Shown here piece after piece: positions 1-12,605 of a stretch of DNA of 64,000 bases. The notes below the pieces were generated by a model. That model searched no databases. It was not told the origin of the DNA and saw only the letters and a program-made list of their open reading frames with translations. Within the stretch, counting starts at the first letter, position 1. Each line of letters starts with the position of its first letter. Where the stretch lies: NCBI GenBank assembly GCA_016165875.1, contig JABBOT010000011.1, positions 9,797,936-9,861,935 on the forward strand, written 5' to 3'. A program made the translations under genes and the position numbers. This stretch comes from Acanthopleura granulata (lineage: Eukaryota > Mollusca > Polyplacophora > Chitonida > Chitonidae).

Positions 1-82
1 AGATTTTTGCAACTTCATCATCCTAGTTCCGTGAAAAGTGAAAATATGCTACCCCTACACTTGAAAACGAAAGTAAAACGTG

Positions 83-154
83 AGGCTTGTGCGGGAATTC
101 AATTCGGGACATCTCGTATCCTAAGAGAGAATCATACCACTAGACCAACAAGCC
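83..154 (-). pseudogene. decayed tRNA-Pro-like copy, unit 1
   Basis: Read on the minus strand this has the same 5' half and A box as the intact tRNA-Pro in the unit. The anticodon stem has two mismatches (CTCTC against ACGAG). The T stem is broken at three positions (CCGAA against CCCGC) and the B box is altered (TTGAATT instead of TTCAATT). The loop still reads TTAGGAT, which would be an AGG anticodon. A TTTT tract follows within about 10 nt, so transcription cannot be excluded, but a functional tRNA is unlikely. Confidence 0.8.
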
Positions 155-582
155 AATCTTACTCAAACCTCAACCTCACCTCAACTCATAACCTTATGTT
201 ATTCGGATGAAGTCTGTCTAAGGTTTATGCAACAGCACAAACTGTCACAACACCCTGAGTCGATGCTGCCATTGTCACCTTAGACAGACATAACAATTGA
301 AATTAATAACTTACATTTTTATACAGCGTTACACACAGCTACGCTTAAAATTCAACACTCTAGTAGATATATTCATGACGGGACTGCAAGCGGTATCGCG
401 TTTTAGACCACTTTTTCCATGAGTGCAGCCCTTATCACACAACCGACGAGGAGGACTATCAGCAGCATCGAGCAGGACGATGGTATTTACAACTCGAATC
501 GACTTCTCTTAATTCAAAGTTGACAAATTTTAAGCTCTAACTGATAGAAATTCGACTTCTTCTTAATGAAGAGAAAATAACA

Positions 583-654
583 GGGCTTGTCCGGGAATTG
601 AACCCGGGACCTCTCGCACCCTAAGCGAGAATCATACCACTAGACCAACAAGCC
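583..654 (-). tRNA. tRNA-Pro(AGG), unit 1
   Basis: This is a 72-nt cloverleaf without an intron. The acceptor stem GGCTTGT/ACAAGCC pairs fully. The anticodon stem CTCGC/GCGAG encloses loop TTAGGGT with anticodon AGG. The T stem CCGGG/CCCGG encloses TTCAATT. The A and B boxes are intact and a TTTT Pol III terminator lies about 9 nt downstream on the minus strand. From memory it differs from the human tRNA-Pro family at only a few positions. It decodes CCU, and CCC after A34 is converted to inosine. It repeats in every unit of the array. Confidence 0.96.
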
Positions 655-1752
655 AACTGATGCCACCGTCATCGTCAAGTCACTATCGTGACGACTGACA
701 GTGCCATTGTGCAATGTTTCAAATGGCCACAACTTCCTCAGTGCCTGCATTTCTTGTCACTTTCAACAGCCATAAGAAATTAAATTTACCAAGTTACATT
801 TTCTCCGGGAACACCAGAAGCCGAGTTTGGAATTTTTCATCAAGGGTAAAATTAGGATTTTTGCTTCTTTTTATTACAGATAAGAAAGAGTTATCATGTG
901 TTGGAGGTCTTTCGGAAAGTCAGTCGTCGTCATCGTATAATCAAAATGAAAGACTTTTATCTCTCTGAGGAAACGTGAAAGTGTCTAGGTTGTGTGACAT
1001 AAACGCGTCTCCCTAAGTGAAATAAAGAAGGTTCATCAACGGCAGATTTCACCCAAAATCTCCATCAAATCAATTCAAGAGATTTCCTGGTACAAAGCTC
1101 ATTCATCTTTTTTTTATATTCTTACTTCACGGCCGTCTCAAACCTATCTGTTGCTGGTCCATCTCGGTCGGGAGTCATGTGTAATAAGTGTCCTCTTACC
1201 ACCGTTTCGCAAAATGGATCGATTTGAAAAATTGCCACAACAATTGACCTTCTCGGAAATATTCAACTGGTTCGTCGTCACTCCTTATTTGTGAGTAAAT
1301 CACACTCTCGCCTGACACCCTACCCCCTAGCCCAAAACGGCTGTATCAACTTAGTACTTTTCACCACAGAAAAGTTCCCTTTCACTCTCCACCTTGCAGC
1401 AAATGCGATAAAGCTTTCCCACCAGCTCTCACTGCAGCTTTTCCATGTGCCTTTTCTTCTAGGTCACGAGTGCGCACTTGGGTCCAAGATTTGCCTCCCA
1501 CTTGAACATTGCCAGGGAACTGATTGGTAAATACTGCCACACCTACATTCTTCATTGGGGATGCACTATGAATTTGTCCACTCTTATTTTGCAGCTAGTA
1601 AAAATATATCTCAATTTTGACTCTTTTGAAAACAAGGGAACAATTCCAAAATACAGGTCACATGATGGAGTCGGATTCGATCGCTGCTAAGGTTTCGCCT
1701 GTAAGTCTAAACACTTAATAAAATACGAAGTTTCCATGACTAACTAAACATG

Positions 1753-1824
1753 GGGTTTGTCCGTGAATTGAACCCGGGACCTCTCGCACCCGAAGGGAGA
1801 ATCATACCACTAGACCAACAAGCC
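1753..1824 (-). pseudogene. tRNA-Pro(CGG)-like copy with stem mismatches, unit 1
   Basis: This 72-nt cloverleaf-like sequence has anticodon loop TTCGGGT (CGG). It has three uncompensated mismatches: C3-A70 in the acceptor stem, C30-C40 in the anticodon stem (CTCCC against GCGAG) and G52-A62 in the T stem (CCGGG against CACGG). No TTTT terminator lies directly downstream; the first is about 45 nt away. Probably a pseudogene, although the A box and most of the fold are kept. Confidence 0.75.
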
Positions 1825-2472
1825 TGTCGGATAAGGCCTTCTTACATCTTTTAAATTCATGACCACAATTTTCTACCCTGCTGTTGTCACCTATGACATA
1901 AAATACTTCTAAAACACATTTTTTCACTTGTACATGCATACGTCTTCATGAAGCTATTTCGGTAAAAAAAATTTCCTACCCCATTCCTTACCTGGAGCAT
2001 TGGGCCTGGGGTTTGCAAACAATGACATAGTGTTACCCGCGGAATAAAAATAGGGCTCGTCCTCAAACTGACTTCGCGAAATTCCGTCTTTGGCTTAAGA
2101 TTAAATAAATGATCAAGACCAAGAAATGTGAATTTGAAATTTAAAAAACAAAAATATACTATTCACCTGTTTTCTGTAAATATTAACAAAATGCGTTGAA
2201 AGTGTAAAGGATGCAACCGCTAGTCATTTTATTACCTCATCATCAAGGCAATGAAAGATTCTCCAGTGATACACCTTATTTTAATAAGACAAAGGCATTT
2301 CCAAGTCCACACAACACAGTATCGAGAGTTGAAGTTAATTGGATTTGTGCACTGTTAAACACAAACCATTACAGTGTCACAAACTTGCGGAGATTTTTGC
2401 AACTTCATCATCCTAGTTCCATGAAAAGTGAAAATATGCTACCCCTACACTTGAAAACGAAAGTAAAACGTG

Positions 2473-2544
2473 AGGCTTGTGCGGGAATTCAATTCGGGAC
2501 ATCTCGTATCCTAAGAGAGAATCATACCACTAGACCAACAAGCC
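2473..2544 (-). pseudogene. decayed tRNA-Pro-like copy, unit 2
   Basis: Same as the copy at 83-154: altered B box and mismatched anticodon and T stems. Confidence 0.8.
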
Positions 2545-2972
2545 AATCTTACTCAAACCTCAACCTCACCTCAACTCATAACCTTATGTTATTCGGATGA
2601 AGTCTGTCTAAGGTTTATGCAACAGCACAAACTGTCACAACACCCTGAGTCGATGCTGCCATTGTCACCTTAGACAGACATAACAATTGAAATTAATAAC
2701 TTACATTTTTATACAGCGTTACACACAGCTACGCTTAAAATTCAACACTCTAGTAGATATATTCATGACGGGACTGCAAGCGGTATCGCGTTTTAGACCA
2801 CTTTTTCAATGAGTGCAGCCCTTATCACACAAGCGACGAGGAGGACTATCAGCAGCATCGAGCAGGACGATGGTATTTACAACTCGAATCGACTTCTCTT
2901 AATTCAAAGTTGACAAATTTTAAGCTCTAACTGATAGAAATTCGACTTCTTCTTAATGAAGAGAAAATAACA

Positions 2973-3044
2973 GGGCTTGTCCGGGAATTGAACCCGGGAC
3001 CTCTCGCACCCTAAGCGAGAATCATACCACTAGACCAACAAGCC
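2973..3044 (-). tRNA. tRNA-Pro(AGG), unit 2
   Basis: Identical to the intact gene at 583-654, with all stems paired and the TTTT terminator kept. Confidence 0.96.
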
Positions 3045-4142
3045 AACTGATGCCACCGTCATCGTCAAGTCACTATCGTGACGACTGACAGTGCCATTGT
3101 GCAATGCTTCAAATGGCCACAACTTCCTCAGTGCCTGCATTTCTTGTCACTTTCAACAGCCATAAGAAATTAAATTTACCAAGTTACATTTTCTCCGGGA
3201 ACACCGGAAGCCGAGTTTGGAATTTTTCATCAAGGGTAAAATTAGGATTTTTGCTTCTTTTTATTACAGATAAGAAAGAGTTATCATGTGTTGGAGGTCT
3301 TTCGGAAAGTCAGTCGTCGTCATCGTATAATCAAAATGAAAGACTTTTATCTCTCTGAGGAAACGTGAAAGTGTCTAGGTTGTGTGACATAAACACGTCT
3401 CCCTAAGTGAAATAAAGAAGGTTCATCAACGGCAGATTTCACCCAAAATCTCCATCAAATCAATTCAAGAGATTTCCTGGTACAAAGCTCATTCATCTTT
3501 TTTTTATATTCTTACTTCACGGCCGTCTCAAACCTATCTGTTGCTGGTCCATCTCGGTCGGGAGTCATGTGTAATAAGTGTCCTCTTACCACCGTTCCGC
3601 AAAATGGATCTATTTGAAAAATTGCCACAACAATTGACCTTCTCGGAAATATTCAACTGGTTCGTCGTCACTCCTTATTTGTGAGTAAATCACACTCTCG
3701 CCTGACACCCTACCCCCTAGCCCAAAACGGCTGTATCAACTTAGTACTTTTCACCACAGAAAAGTTCCCTTTCACTCTCCACCTTGCAGCAAATGCGATA
3801 AAGCTTTCCCACCAGCTCTCACTGCAGCTTTTCCATGTGCCTTTTCTTCTAGGTCACGAGTGCGCACTTGGGTCCAAGATTTGCCTCCCACTTGAACATT
3901 GCCAGGGAACTGATTGGTAAATACTGCCACACCTACATTCTTCATTGGGGATGCACTATGAATTTGTCCACTCTTATTTTGCAGCTAGTAAAAATATATC
4001 TCAATTTTGACTCTTTTGAAAACAAGGGAACAATTCCAAAATACAGGTCACATGATGGAGTCGGATTCGATCGCTGCTAAGGTTTCGCCTGTAAGTCTAA
4101 ACACTTAATAAAATACGAAGTTTCCATGACTAACTAAACATG

Positions 4143-4214
4143 GGGTTTGTCCGTGAATTGAACCCGGGACCTCTCGCACCCGAAGGGAGAATCATACCAC
4201 TAGACCAACAAGCC
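4143..4214 (-). pseudogene. tRNA-Pro(CGG)-like copy, unit 2
   Basis: Same three stem mismatches as the copy at 1753-1824. Confidence 0.75.
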
Positions 4215-4862
4215 TGTCGGATAAGGCCTTCTTACATCTTTTAAATTCATGACCACAATTTTCTACCCTGCTGTTGTCACCTATGACATAAAATACTTCT
4301 AAAACACATTTTTTCACTTGTACATGCATACGTCTTCATGAAGCTATTTCGGTAAAAAAAATTTCCTACCCCATTCCTTACCTGGAGCATTGGGCCTGGG
4401 GTTTGCAAACAATGACATAGTGTTACCCGCGGAATAAAAATAGGGCTCGTCCTCAAACTGACTTCGCGAAATTCCGTCTTTGGCTTAAGATTAAATAAAT
4501 GATCAAGACCAAGAAATGTGAATTTGAAATTTAAAAAACAAAAATATACTATTCACCTGTTTTCTGTAAATATTAACAAAATGCGTTGAAAGTGTAAAGG
4601 ATGCAACCGCTAGTCATTTTATTACCTCATCATCAAGGCAATGAAAGAGTCTCCAGTGATACACCTTATTTTAATAAGACAAAGGCATTTCCAAGTCCAC
4701 ACAACACAGTATCGAGAGTTGAAGTTAATTGGATTTGTGCACTGTTAAACACAAACCATTACAGTGTCACAAACTTGCGGAGATTTTTGCAACTTCATCA
4801 TCCTAGTTCCATGAAAAGTGAAAATATGCTACCCCTACACTTGAAAACGAAAGTAAAACGTG

Positions 4863-4934
4863 AGGCTTGTGCGGGAATTCAATTCGGGACATCTCGTATC
4901 CTAAGAGAGAATCATACCACTAGACCAACAAGCC
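4863..4934 (-). pseudogene. decayed tRNA-Pro-like copy, unit 3
   Basis: Same as the copy at 83-154. Confidence 0.8.
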
Positions 4935-5362
4935 AATCTTACTCAAACCTCAACCTCACCTCAACTCATAACCTTATGTTATTCGGATGAAGTCTGTCTA
5001 AGGTTTATGCAACAGCACAAACTGTCACAACACCCTGAGTCGATGCTGCCATTGTCACCTTAGACAGACATAACAATTGAAATTAATAACTTACATTTTT
5101 ATACAGCGTTACACACAGCTACGCTTAAAATTCAACACTCTAGTAGATATATTCATGACGGGACTGCAAGCGGTATCGCGTTTTAGACCACTTTTTCAAT
5201 GAGTGCAGCCCTTATCACACAAGCGACGGGGAGGACTATCAGCAGCATCGAGCAGGACGATGGTATTTACAACTCGAATCGACTTCTCTTAATTCAAAGT
5301 TGACAAATTTTAAGCTCTAACTGATAGAAATTCGACTTCTTCTTAATGAAGAGAAAATAACA

Positions 5363-5434
5363 GGGCTTGTCCGGGAATTGAACCCGGGACCTCTCGCACC
5401 CTAAGCGAGAATCATACCACTAGACCAACAAGCC
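5363..5434 (-). tRNA. tRNA-Pro(AGG), unit 3
   Basis: Identical to the intact gene at 583-654. Confidence 0.96.
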
Positions 5435-6532
5435 AACTGATGCCACCGTCATCGTCAAGTCACTATCGTGACGACTGACAGTGCCATTGTGCAATGCTTC
5501 AAATGGCCACAACTTCCTCAGTGCCTGCATTTCTTGTCACTTTCAACAGCCATAAGAAATTAAATTTACCAAGTTACATTTTCTCCGGGAACACCGGAAG
5601 CCGAGTTTGGAATTTTTCATCAAGGGTAAAATTAGGATTTTTGCTTCTTTTTATTACAGATAAGAAAGAGTTATCATGTGTTGGAGGTCTTTCGGAAAGT
5701 CAGTCGTCGTCATCGTATAATCAAAATGAAAGACTTTTATCTCTCTGAGGAAACGTGAAAGTGTCTAGGTTGTGTGACATAAACGCGTCTCCCTAAGTGA
5801 AATAAAGAAGGTTCATCAACGGCAGATTTCACCCAAAATCTCCATCAAATCAATTCAAGAGATTTCCTGGTACAAAGCTCATTCATCTTTTTTTTATATT
5901 CTTACTTCACGGCCGTCTCAAACCTATCTGTTGCTGGTCCATCTCGGTCGGGAGTCATGTGTAATAAGTGTCCTCTTACTACCGTTCCGCAAAATGGATC
6001 TATTTGAAAAATTGCCACAACAATTGACCTTCTCGGAAATATTCAACTGGTTCGTCGTCACTCCTTATTTGTGAGTAAATCACACTCTCGCCTGACACCC
6101 TACCCCCTAGCCCAAAACGGCTGTATCAACTTAGTACTTTTCACCACAGAAAAGTTCCCTTTCACTCTCCACCTTGCAGCAAATGCGATAAAGCTTTCCC
6201 ACCAGCTCTCACTGCAGCTTTTCCATGTGCCTTTTCTTCTAGGTCACGAGTGCGCACTTGGGTCCAAGATTTGCCTCCCACTTGAACATTGCCAGGGAAC
6301 TGATTGGTAAATACTGCCACACCTACATTCTTCATTGGGGATGCACTATGAATTTGTCCACTCTTATTTTGCAGCTAGTAAAAATATATCTCAATTTTGA
6401 CTCTTTTGAAAACAAGGGAACAATTCCAAAATACAGGTCACATGATGGAGTCGGATTCGATCGCTGCTGAGGTTTCGCCTGTAAGTCTAAACACTTAATA
6501 AAATACGAAGTTTCCATGACTAACTAAACATG

Positions 6533-6604
6533 GGGTTTGTCCGTGAATTGAACCCGGGACCTCTCGCACCCGAAGGGAGAATCATACCACTAGACCAACA
6601 AGCC
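6533..6604 (-). pseudogene. tRNA-Pro(CGG)-like copy, unit 3
   Basis: Same three stem mismatches as the copy at 1753-1824. Confidence 0.75.
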
Positions 6605-7250
6605 TGTCGGATAAGGCCTTCTTACATCTTTTAAATTCATGACCACAATTTTCTACCCTGCTGTTGTCACCTATGACATAAAATACTTCTAAAACACATC
6701 TTTTCACTTGTACATGCATACGTCTTCATGAAGCTATTTCGGTAAAAAATTTCCTACCCCATTCCTTACCTGGAGCATTGGGCCTGGGGTTTGCAAACAA
6801 TGACATAGTGTTACCCGCGGAATAAAAATAGGGCTCGTCCTCAAACTGACTTCGCGAAATTCCGTCTTTGGCTTAAGATTAAATAAATGATCAAGACCAA
6901 GAAATGTGAATTTGAAATTTAAAAAACAAAAATATACTATTCACCTGTTTTCTGTAAATATTAACAAAATGCGTTGAAAGTGTAAAGGATGCAACCGCTA
7001 GTCATTTTATTACCTCATCATCAAGGCAATGAAAGAGTCTCCAGTGATACACCTTATTTTAATAAGACAAAGGCATTTCCAAGTCCACACAACACAGTAT
7101 CGAGAGTTGAAGTTAATTGGATTTGTGCACTGTTAAACACAAACCATTACAGTGTCACAAACTTGCGGACATTTTTGCAACTTCATCATCCTAGTTCCAT
7201 GAAAAGTGAAAATATGCTACCCCTACACTTGAAAACGAAAGTAAAACGTG

Positions 7251-7322
7251 AGGCTTGTGCGGGAATTCAATTCGGGACATCTCGTATCCTAAGAGAGAAT
7301 CATACCACTAGACCAACAAGCC
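7251..7322 (-). pseudogene. decayed tRNA-Pro-like copy, unit 4
   Basis: Same as the copy at 83-154. Confidence 0.8.
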
Positions 7323-7750
7323 AATCTTACTCAAACCTCAACCTCACCTCAACTCATAACCTTATGTTATTCGGATGAAGTCTGTCTAAGGTTTATGCAA
7401 CAGCACAAACTGTCACAACACCCTGAGTCGATGCTGCCATTGTCACCTTAGACAGACATAACAATTGAAATTAATAACTTACATTTTTATACAGCGTTAC
7501 ACACAGCTACGCTTAAAATTCAACACTCTAGTAGATATATTCATGACGGGACTGCAAGCGGTATCGCGTTTTAGACCACTTTTTCAATGAGTGCAGCCCT
7601 TATCACACAAGCGACGAGGAGGACTATCAGCAGCATCGAGCAGGACGATGGTATTTACAACTCGAATCGACTTCTCTTAATTCAAAGTTGACAAATTTTA
7701 AGCTCTAACTGATAGAAATTCGACTTCTTCTTAATGAAGAGAAAATAACA

Positions 7751-7822
7751 GGGCTTGTCCGGGAATTGAACCCGGAACCTCTCGCACCCTAAGCGAGAAT
7801 CATACCACTAGACCAACAAGCC
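7751..7822 (-). tRNA. tRNA-Pro(AGG), unit 4, one-base variant
   Basis: Differs from the other intact copies by one base just 5' of the T stem (C48 to T in the tRNA sense). This lies in the variable loop and leaves all stems paired, so the gene looks functional. The same variant is present in the interrupted tRNA half at 16121. Confidence 0.94.
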
Positions 7823-8924
7823 AACTGATGCCACCGTCATCGTCAAGTCACTATCGTGACGACTGACAGTGCCATTGTGCAATGCTTCAAATGGCCACAA
7901 CTTCCTCAGTGCCTGCATTTCTTGTCACTTTCAACAGCCATAAGAAATTAAATTTACCAAGTTACATTTTCTCCGGGAACACCGGAAGCCGAGTTTGGAA
8001 TTTTTCATCGAGGGTAAAATTAGGATTTTTGCTTCTTTTTATTACAGATAAGAAAGAGTTATCATGTGTTGGAGGTCTTTCGGAAAGTCAGTCGTCGTCA
8101 TCGTATAATCAAAATGAAAGACTTTTATCTCTCTGAGGAAACGTGAAAGTGTCTAGGTTGTGTGACATAAACACGTCTCCCTAAGTGAAATAAAGAAGGT
8201 TCATCAACGGCAGATTTCACCCAAAATCTCCATCAAATCAATTCAAGAGATTTCCTGGTACAAAGCTCATTCATCTTTTTTTTATATTCTTACTTCACGG
8301 CCGTCTCAAACCTATCTGTTGCTGGTCCATCTCGGTCGGGAGTCATGTGTAATAAGTGTCCACTTACTACCGTTCCGCAAAATGGATCGATTTGAAAAAT
8401 TGCCACAACAATTGACCTTCTCGGAAATATTCAACTGGTTCGTCGTCACTCCTTATTTGTGAGTAAATCACACTCTCGCCTGACACCCTACCCCCTAGCC
8501 CAAAACGGCTGTATCAACTTAGTACTTTTCACCACAGAAAAGTTCCCTTTCACTCTCCACCTTGCAGCAAATGCGATAAAGCTTTCCCACCAGCTCTCAC
8601 TGCAGCTTGGTGTTCCATGTGCCTTTTCTTCTAGGTCACGAGTGCGCACTTGGGTCCAAGATTTGCCTCCCACTTGAACATTGCCAGGGAACTGATTGGT
8701 AAATACTGCCACACCTACATTCTTCATTGGGGATGCACTATGAATTTGTCCACTCTTATTTTGCAGCTAGTAAAAATATATCTCAATTTTGACTCTTTTG
8801 AAAACAAGGGAACAATTCCAAAATACAGGTCACATGATGGAGTCGGATTCGATCGCTGCTGAGGTTTCGCCTGTAAGTCTAAACACTTAATAAAATACGA
8901 AGTTTCCATGACTAACTAAACATG

Positions 8925-8996
8925 GGGTTTGTCCGTGAATTGAACCCGGGACCTCTCGCACCCGAAGGGAGAATCATACCACTAGACCAACAAGCC
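8925..8996 (-). pseudogene. tRNA-Pro(CGG)-like copy, unit 4
   Basis: Same three stem mismatches as the copy at 1753-1824. Confidence 0.75.
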
Positions 8997-9642
8997 TGTC
9001 GGATAAGGCCTTCTTACATCTTTTAAATTCATGACCACAATTTTCTACCCTGCTGTTGTCACCTATGACATAAAATACTTCTAAAACACATCTTTTCACT
9101 TGTACATGCATACGTCTTCATGAAGCTATTTCGGTAAAAAATTTCCTACCCCATTCCTTACCTGGAGCATTGGGCCTGGGGTTTGCAAACAATGACATAG
9201 TGTTACCCGCGGAATAAAAATAGGGCTCGTCCTCAAACTGACTTCGCGAAATTCCGTCTTTGGCTTAAGATTAAATAAATGATCAAGACCAAGAAATGTG
9301 AATTTGAAATTTAAAAAACAAAAATATACTATTCACCTGTTTTCTGTAAATATTAACAAAATGCGTTGAAAGTGTAAAGGATGCAACCGCTAGTCATTTT
9401 ATTACCTCATCATCAAGGCAATGAAAGAGTCTCCAGTGATACACCTTATTTTAATAAGACAAAGGCATTTCCAAGTCCACACAACACAGTATCGAGAGTT
9501 GAAGTTAATTGGATTTGTGCACTGTTAAACACAAACCATTACAGTGTCACAAACTTGCGGAGATTTTTGCAACTTCATCATCCTAGTTCCATGAAAAGTG
9601 AAAATATGCTACCCCTACACTTGAAAACGAAAGTAAAACGTG

Positions 9643-9714
9643 AGGCTTGTGCGGGAATTCAATTCGGGACATCTCGTATCCTAAGAGAGAATCATACCAC
9701 TAGACCAACAAGCC
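9643..9714 (-). pseudogene. decayed tRNA-Pro-like copy, unit 5
   Basis: Same as the copy at 83-154. Confidence 0.8.
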
Positions 9715-10142
9715 AATCTTACTCAAACCTCAACCTCACCTCAACTCATAACCTTATGTTATTCGGATGAAGTCTGTCTAAGGTTTATGCAACAGCACAA
9801 ACTGTCACAACACCCTGAGTCGATGCTGCCATTGTCACCTTAGACAGACATAACAATTGAAATTAATAACTTACATTTTTATACAGCGTTACACACAGCT
9901 ACGCTTAAAATTCAACACTCTAGTAGATATATTCATGACGGGACTGCAAGCGGTATCGCGTTTTAGACCACTTTTTCAATGAGTGCAGCCCTTATCACAC
10001 AAGCGACGAGGAGGACTATCAGCAGCATCGAGCAGGACGATGGTATTTACAACTCGAATCGACTTCTCTTAATTCAAAGTTGACAAATTTTAAGCTCTAA
10101 CTGATAGAAATTCGACTTCTTCTTAATGAAGAGAAAATAACA

Positions 10143-10214
10143 GGGCTTGTCCGGGAATTGAACCCGGGACCTCTCGCACCCTAAGCGAGAATCATACCAC
10201 TAGACCAACAAGCC
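10143..10214 (-). tRNA. tRNA-Pro(AGG), unit 5
   Basis: Identical to the intact gene at 583-654. Confidence 0.96.
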
Positions 10215-11314
10215 AACTGATGCCACCGTCATCGTCAAGTCACTATCGTGACGACTGACAGTGCCATTGTGCAATGCTTCAAATGGCCACAACTTCCTCA
10301 GTGCCTGCATTTCTTGTCACTTTCAACAGCCATAAGAAATTAAATTTACCAAGTTACATTTTCTCCGGGAACACCGGAAGCCGAGTTTGGAATTTTTCAT
10401 CGAGGGTAAAATTAGGATTTTTGCTTCTTTTTATTACAGATAAGAAAGAGTTATCATGTGTTGGAGGTCTTTCGGAAAGTCAGTCGTCGTCATCGTATAA
10501 TCAAAGTGAAAGACTTTTATCTCTCGGAGGAAACGTGAAAGTGTCTAGGTTGTGTGACATAAACACGTCTCCCTAAGTGAAATAAAGAAGGTTCATCAAC
10601 GGCAGATTTCACCCAAAATCTCCATCAAATCAATTCAAGAGATTTCCTGGTACAAAGCTCATTCATCTTTATTTTATATTCTTACTTCACGGCCGTCTCA
10701 AACCTATCTGTTGCTGGTCCATCTCGGTCGGGAGTCATGTGTAATAAGTGTCCTCTTACCACCGTTCCGCAAAATGGATCCACTTGAAAAATTGCCACAA
10801 CAATTGACCTTCTCGGAAAGATTCAACTAGTTCGTCGTCACTCTTAATTTGTAAGAAAATCACATTCACCTGACACCCTACCCCCTAGAACAAAACGACT
10901 GTATCAACTGAGTACCTTTCACCACAGAAAAGTTCCCTTTCACTCTCCACCTTGCAGCAAATGCGATAAAGCTTTCCCACCAGCTCTCACTGCAGCTTGG
11001 TGTTCCATGTGCCTTTTCTTCTAGGTCACGAGTGCGCACTTGGGTCCAAGATTTGCCTCCCACTTGAACATTGCCAGGGAACTGATTGGTAAATACTGCC
11101 ACACCTACATTCTTCATTGGGGATGCACTATGAATTTGTCCACTCTTATTTTGCAGCTAGTAAAAATATATCTCAATTTTGACTCTTTTGAAAACAAGGG
11201 AACAATTCCAAAATACAGGTCACATGATGGAGTCGGATTCGATCGCTGCTGAGGTTTCGCCTGTAAGTCTAAACACTTAATAAAATACGAAGTTTCCATG
11301 CCTAACTAAACATG

Positions 11315-11386
11315 GGGTTTGTCCGTGAATTGAACCCGGGACGTCTCGAACCCGAAGGGAGAATAATACCACTAGACCAACAAGCC
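11315..11386 (-). pseudogene. tRNA-Pro(CGG)-like copy, unit 5, further decayed
   Basis: Carries extra changes beyond the shared three mismatches, in the anticodon stem and variable region (GACGTCTCGAACC on the plus strand) and in the D arm (AATAATACC). It is clearly non-functional. Confidence 0.85.
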
Positions 11387-12033
11387 TGTCGGATAAGGCC
11401 TTCTTACATATTTTAAATTCATGACCACAATTTTCGACCCTGCTGTTGTCACCTATGACATAAAATACTTCTAAAACACATCTTTTCACTTGTACATGCA
11501 TACGTCTTCATGAAGCTATTTCGGTAAAAAAATTTCCTACCCCATTCCTTACCTGGAGCATTGGGCCTGGGGTTTGCAAACAATGACATAGTGTTACCCG
11601 CGGAATAAAAATAGGGCTCGTCCTCAAACTGACTTCGCGAAATTCCGTCTTTGGCGTAAGATTAAATAAATGATCAAGACCAAGAAATGTGAATTTGAAA
11701 TTTAAAAAACAAAAATATTCTATTCACCTGTTTTCTGTAAATATTAACAAAATGCGTTGAAAGTGTAAAGGATGCAACCGCTAGTCATTTTATTACCTCA
11801 TCATCAAGGCAATGAAAGAGTCTCCAGTGATACACCTTATTTTAATAAGACAAAGGCATTTCCAAGTCCACACAACACAGTATCGAGAGTTGAAGTTAAT
11901 TGGATTTGTGCACTGTTAAACACAAACCATTACAGTGTCACAAACTTGCGGAGATTTTTGCAACTTCATCATCCTAGTTCCATGAAAAGTGAAAATATGC
12001 TACCCCTACACTTGAAAACGAAAGTAAAACGTG

Positions 12034-12105
12034 AGGCTTGTGCGGGAATTCAATTCGGGACATCTCGTATCCTAAGAGAGAATCATACCACTAGACCAAC
12101 AAGCC
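12034..12105 (-). pseudogene. decayed tRNA-Pro-like copy, unit 6
   Basis: Same as the copy at 83-154. Confidence 0.8.
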
Positions 12106-12533
12106 AATCTTACTCAAACCTCAACCTCACCTCAACTCATAACCTTATGTTATTCGGATGAAGTCTGTCTAAGGTTTATGCAACAGCACAAACTGTCACA
12201 ACACCCTGAGTCGATGCTGCCATTGTCACCTTAGATAGACATAACAATTGAAATTAATAACTTACATTTTTATACAGCGTTACACACAGCTACGCTTAAA
12301 ATTCAACACTCTAGTAGATATATTCATGACGGGACTGCAAGCGGTATCGCGTTTTAGACCACTTTTTTAATGAGTGCAACCCTTATCACACAAGCGACGA
12401 GGAGGACTATCAGCAGCATCGAGCAGGACGATGGTATTTACAACTCGAATCGACTTCTCTTAATTCAAAGTTGACAAATTTTAAGCTCTAACTGATAGAA
12501 ATTCGACTTCTTCTTAATGAAGAGAAAATAACA

Positions 12534-12605
12534 GGGCTTGTCCGGGAATTGAACCCGGGACCTCTCGCACCCTAAGCGAGAATCATACCACTAGACCAAC
12601 AAGCC
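12534..12605 (-). tRNA. tRNA-Pro(AGG), unit 6
   Basis: Identical to the intact gene at 583-654. It is the last intact copy before the array edge. Confidence 0.96.

Noticed and set aside
2211..2600. 129-residue open frame repeated in each array unit
   Set aside because: It recurs only because the DNA unit recurs. It crosses the decayed tRNA sequence on the opposite strand, shows no domain and is broken in the more diverged units.
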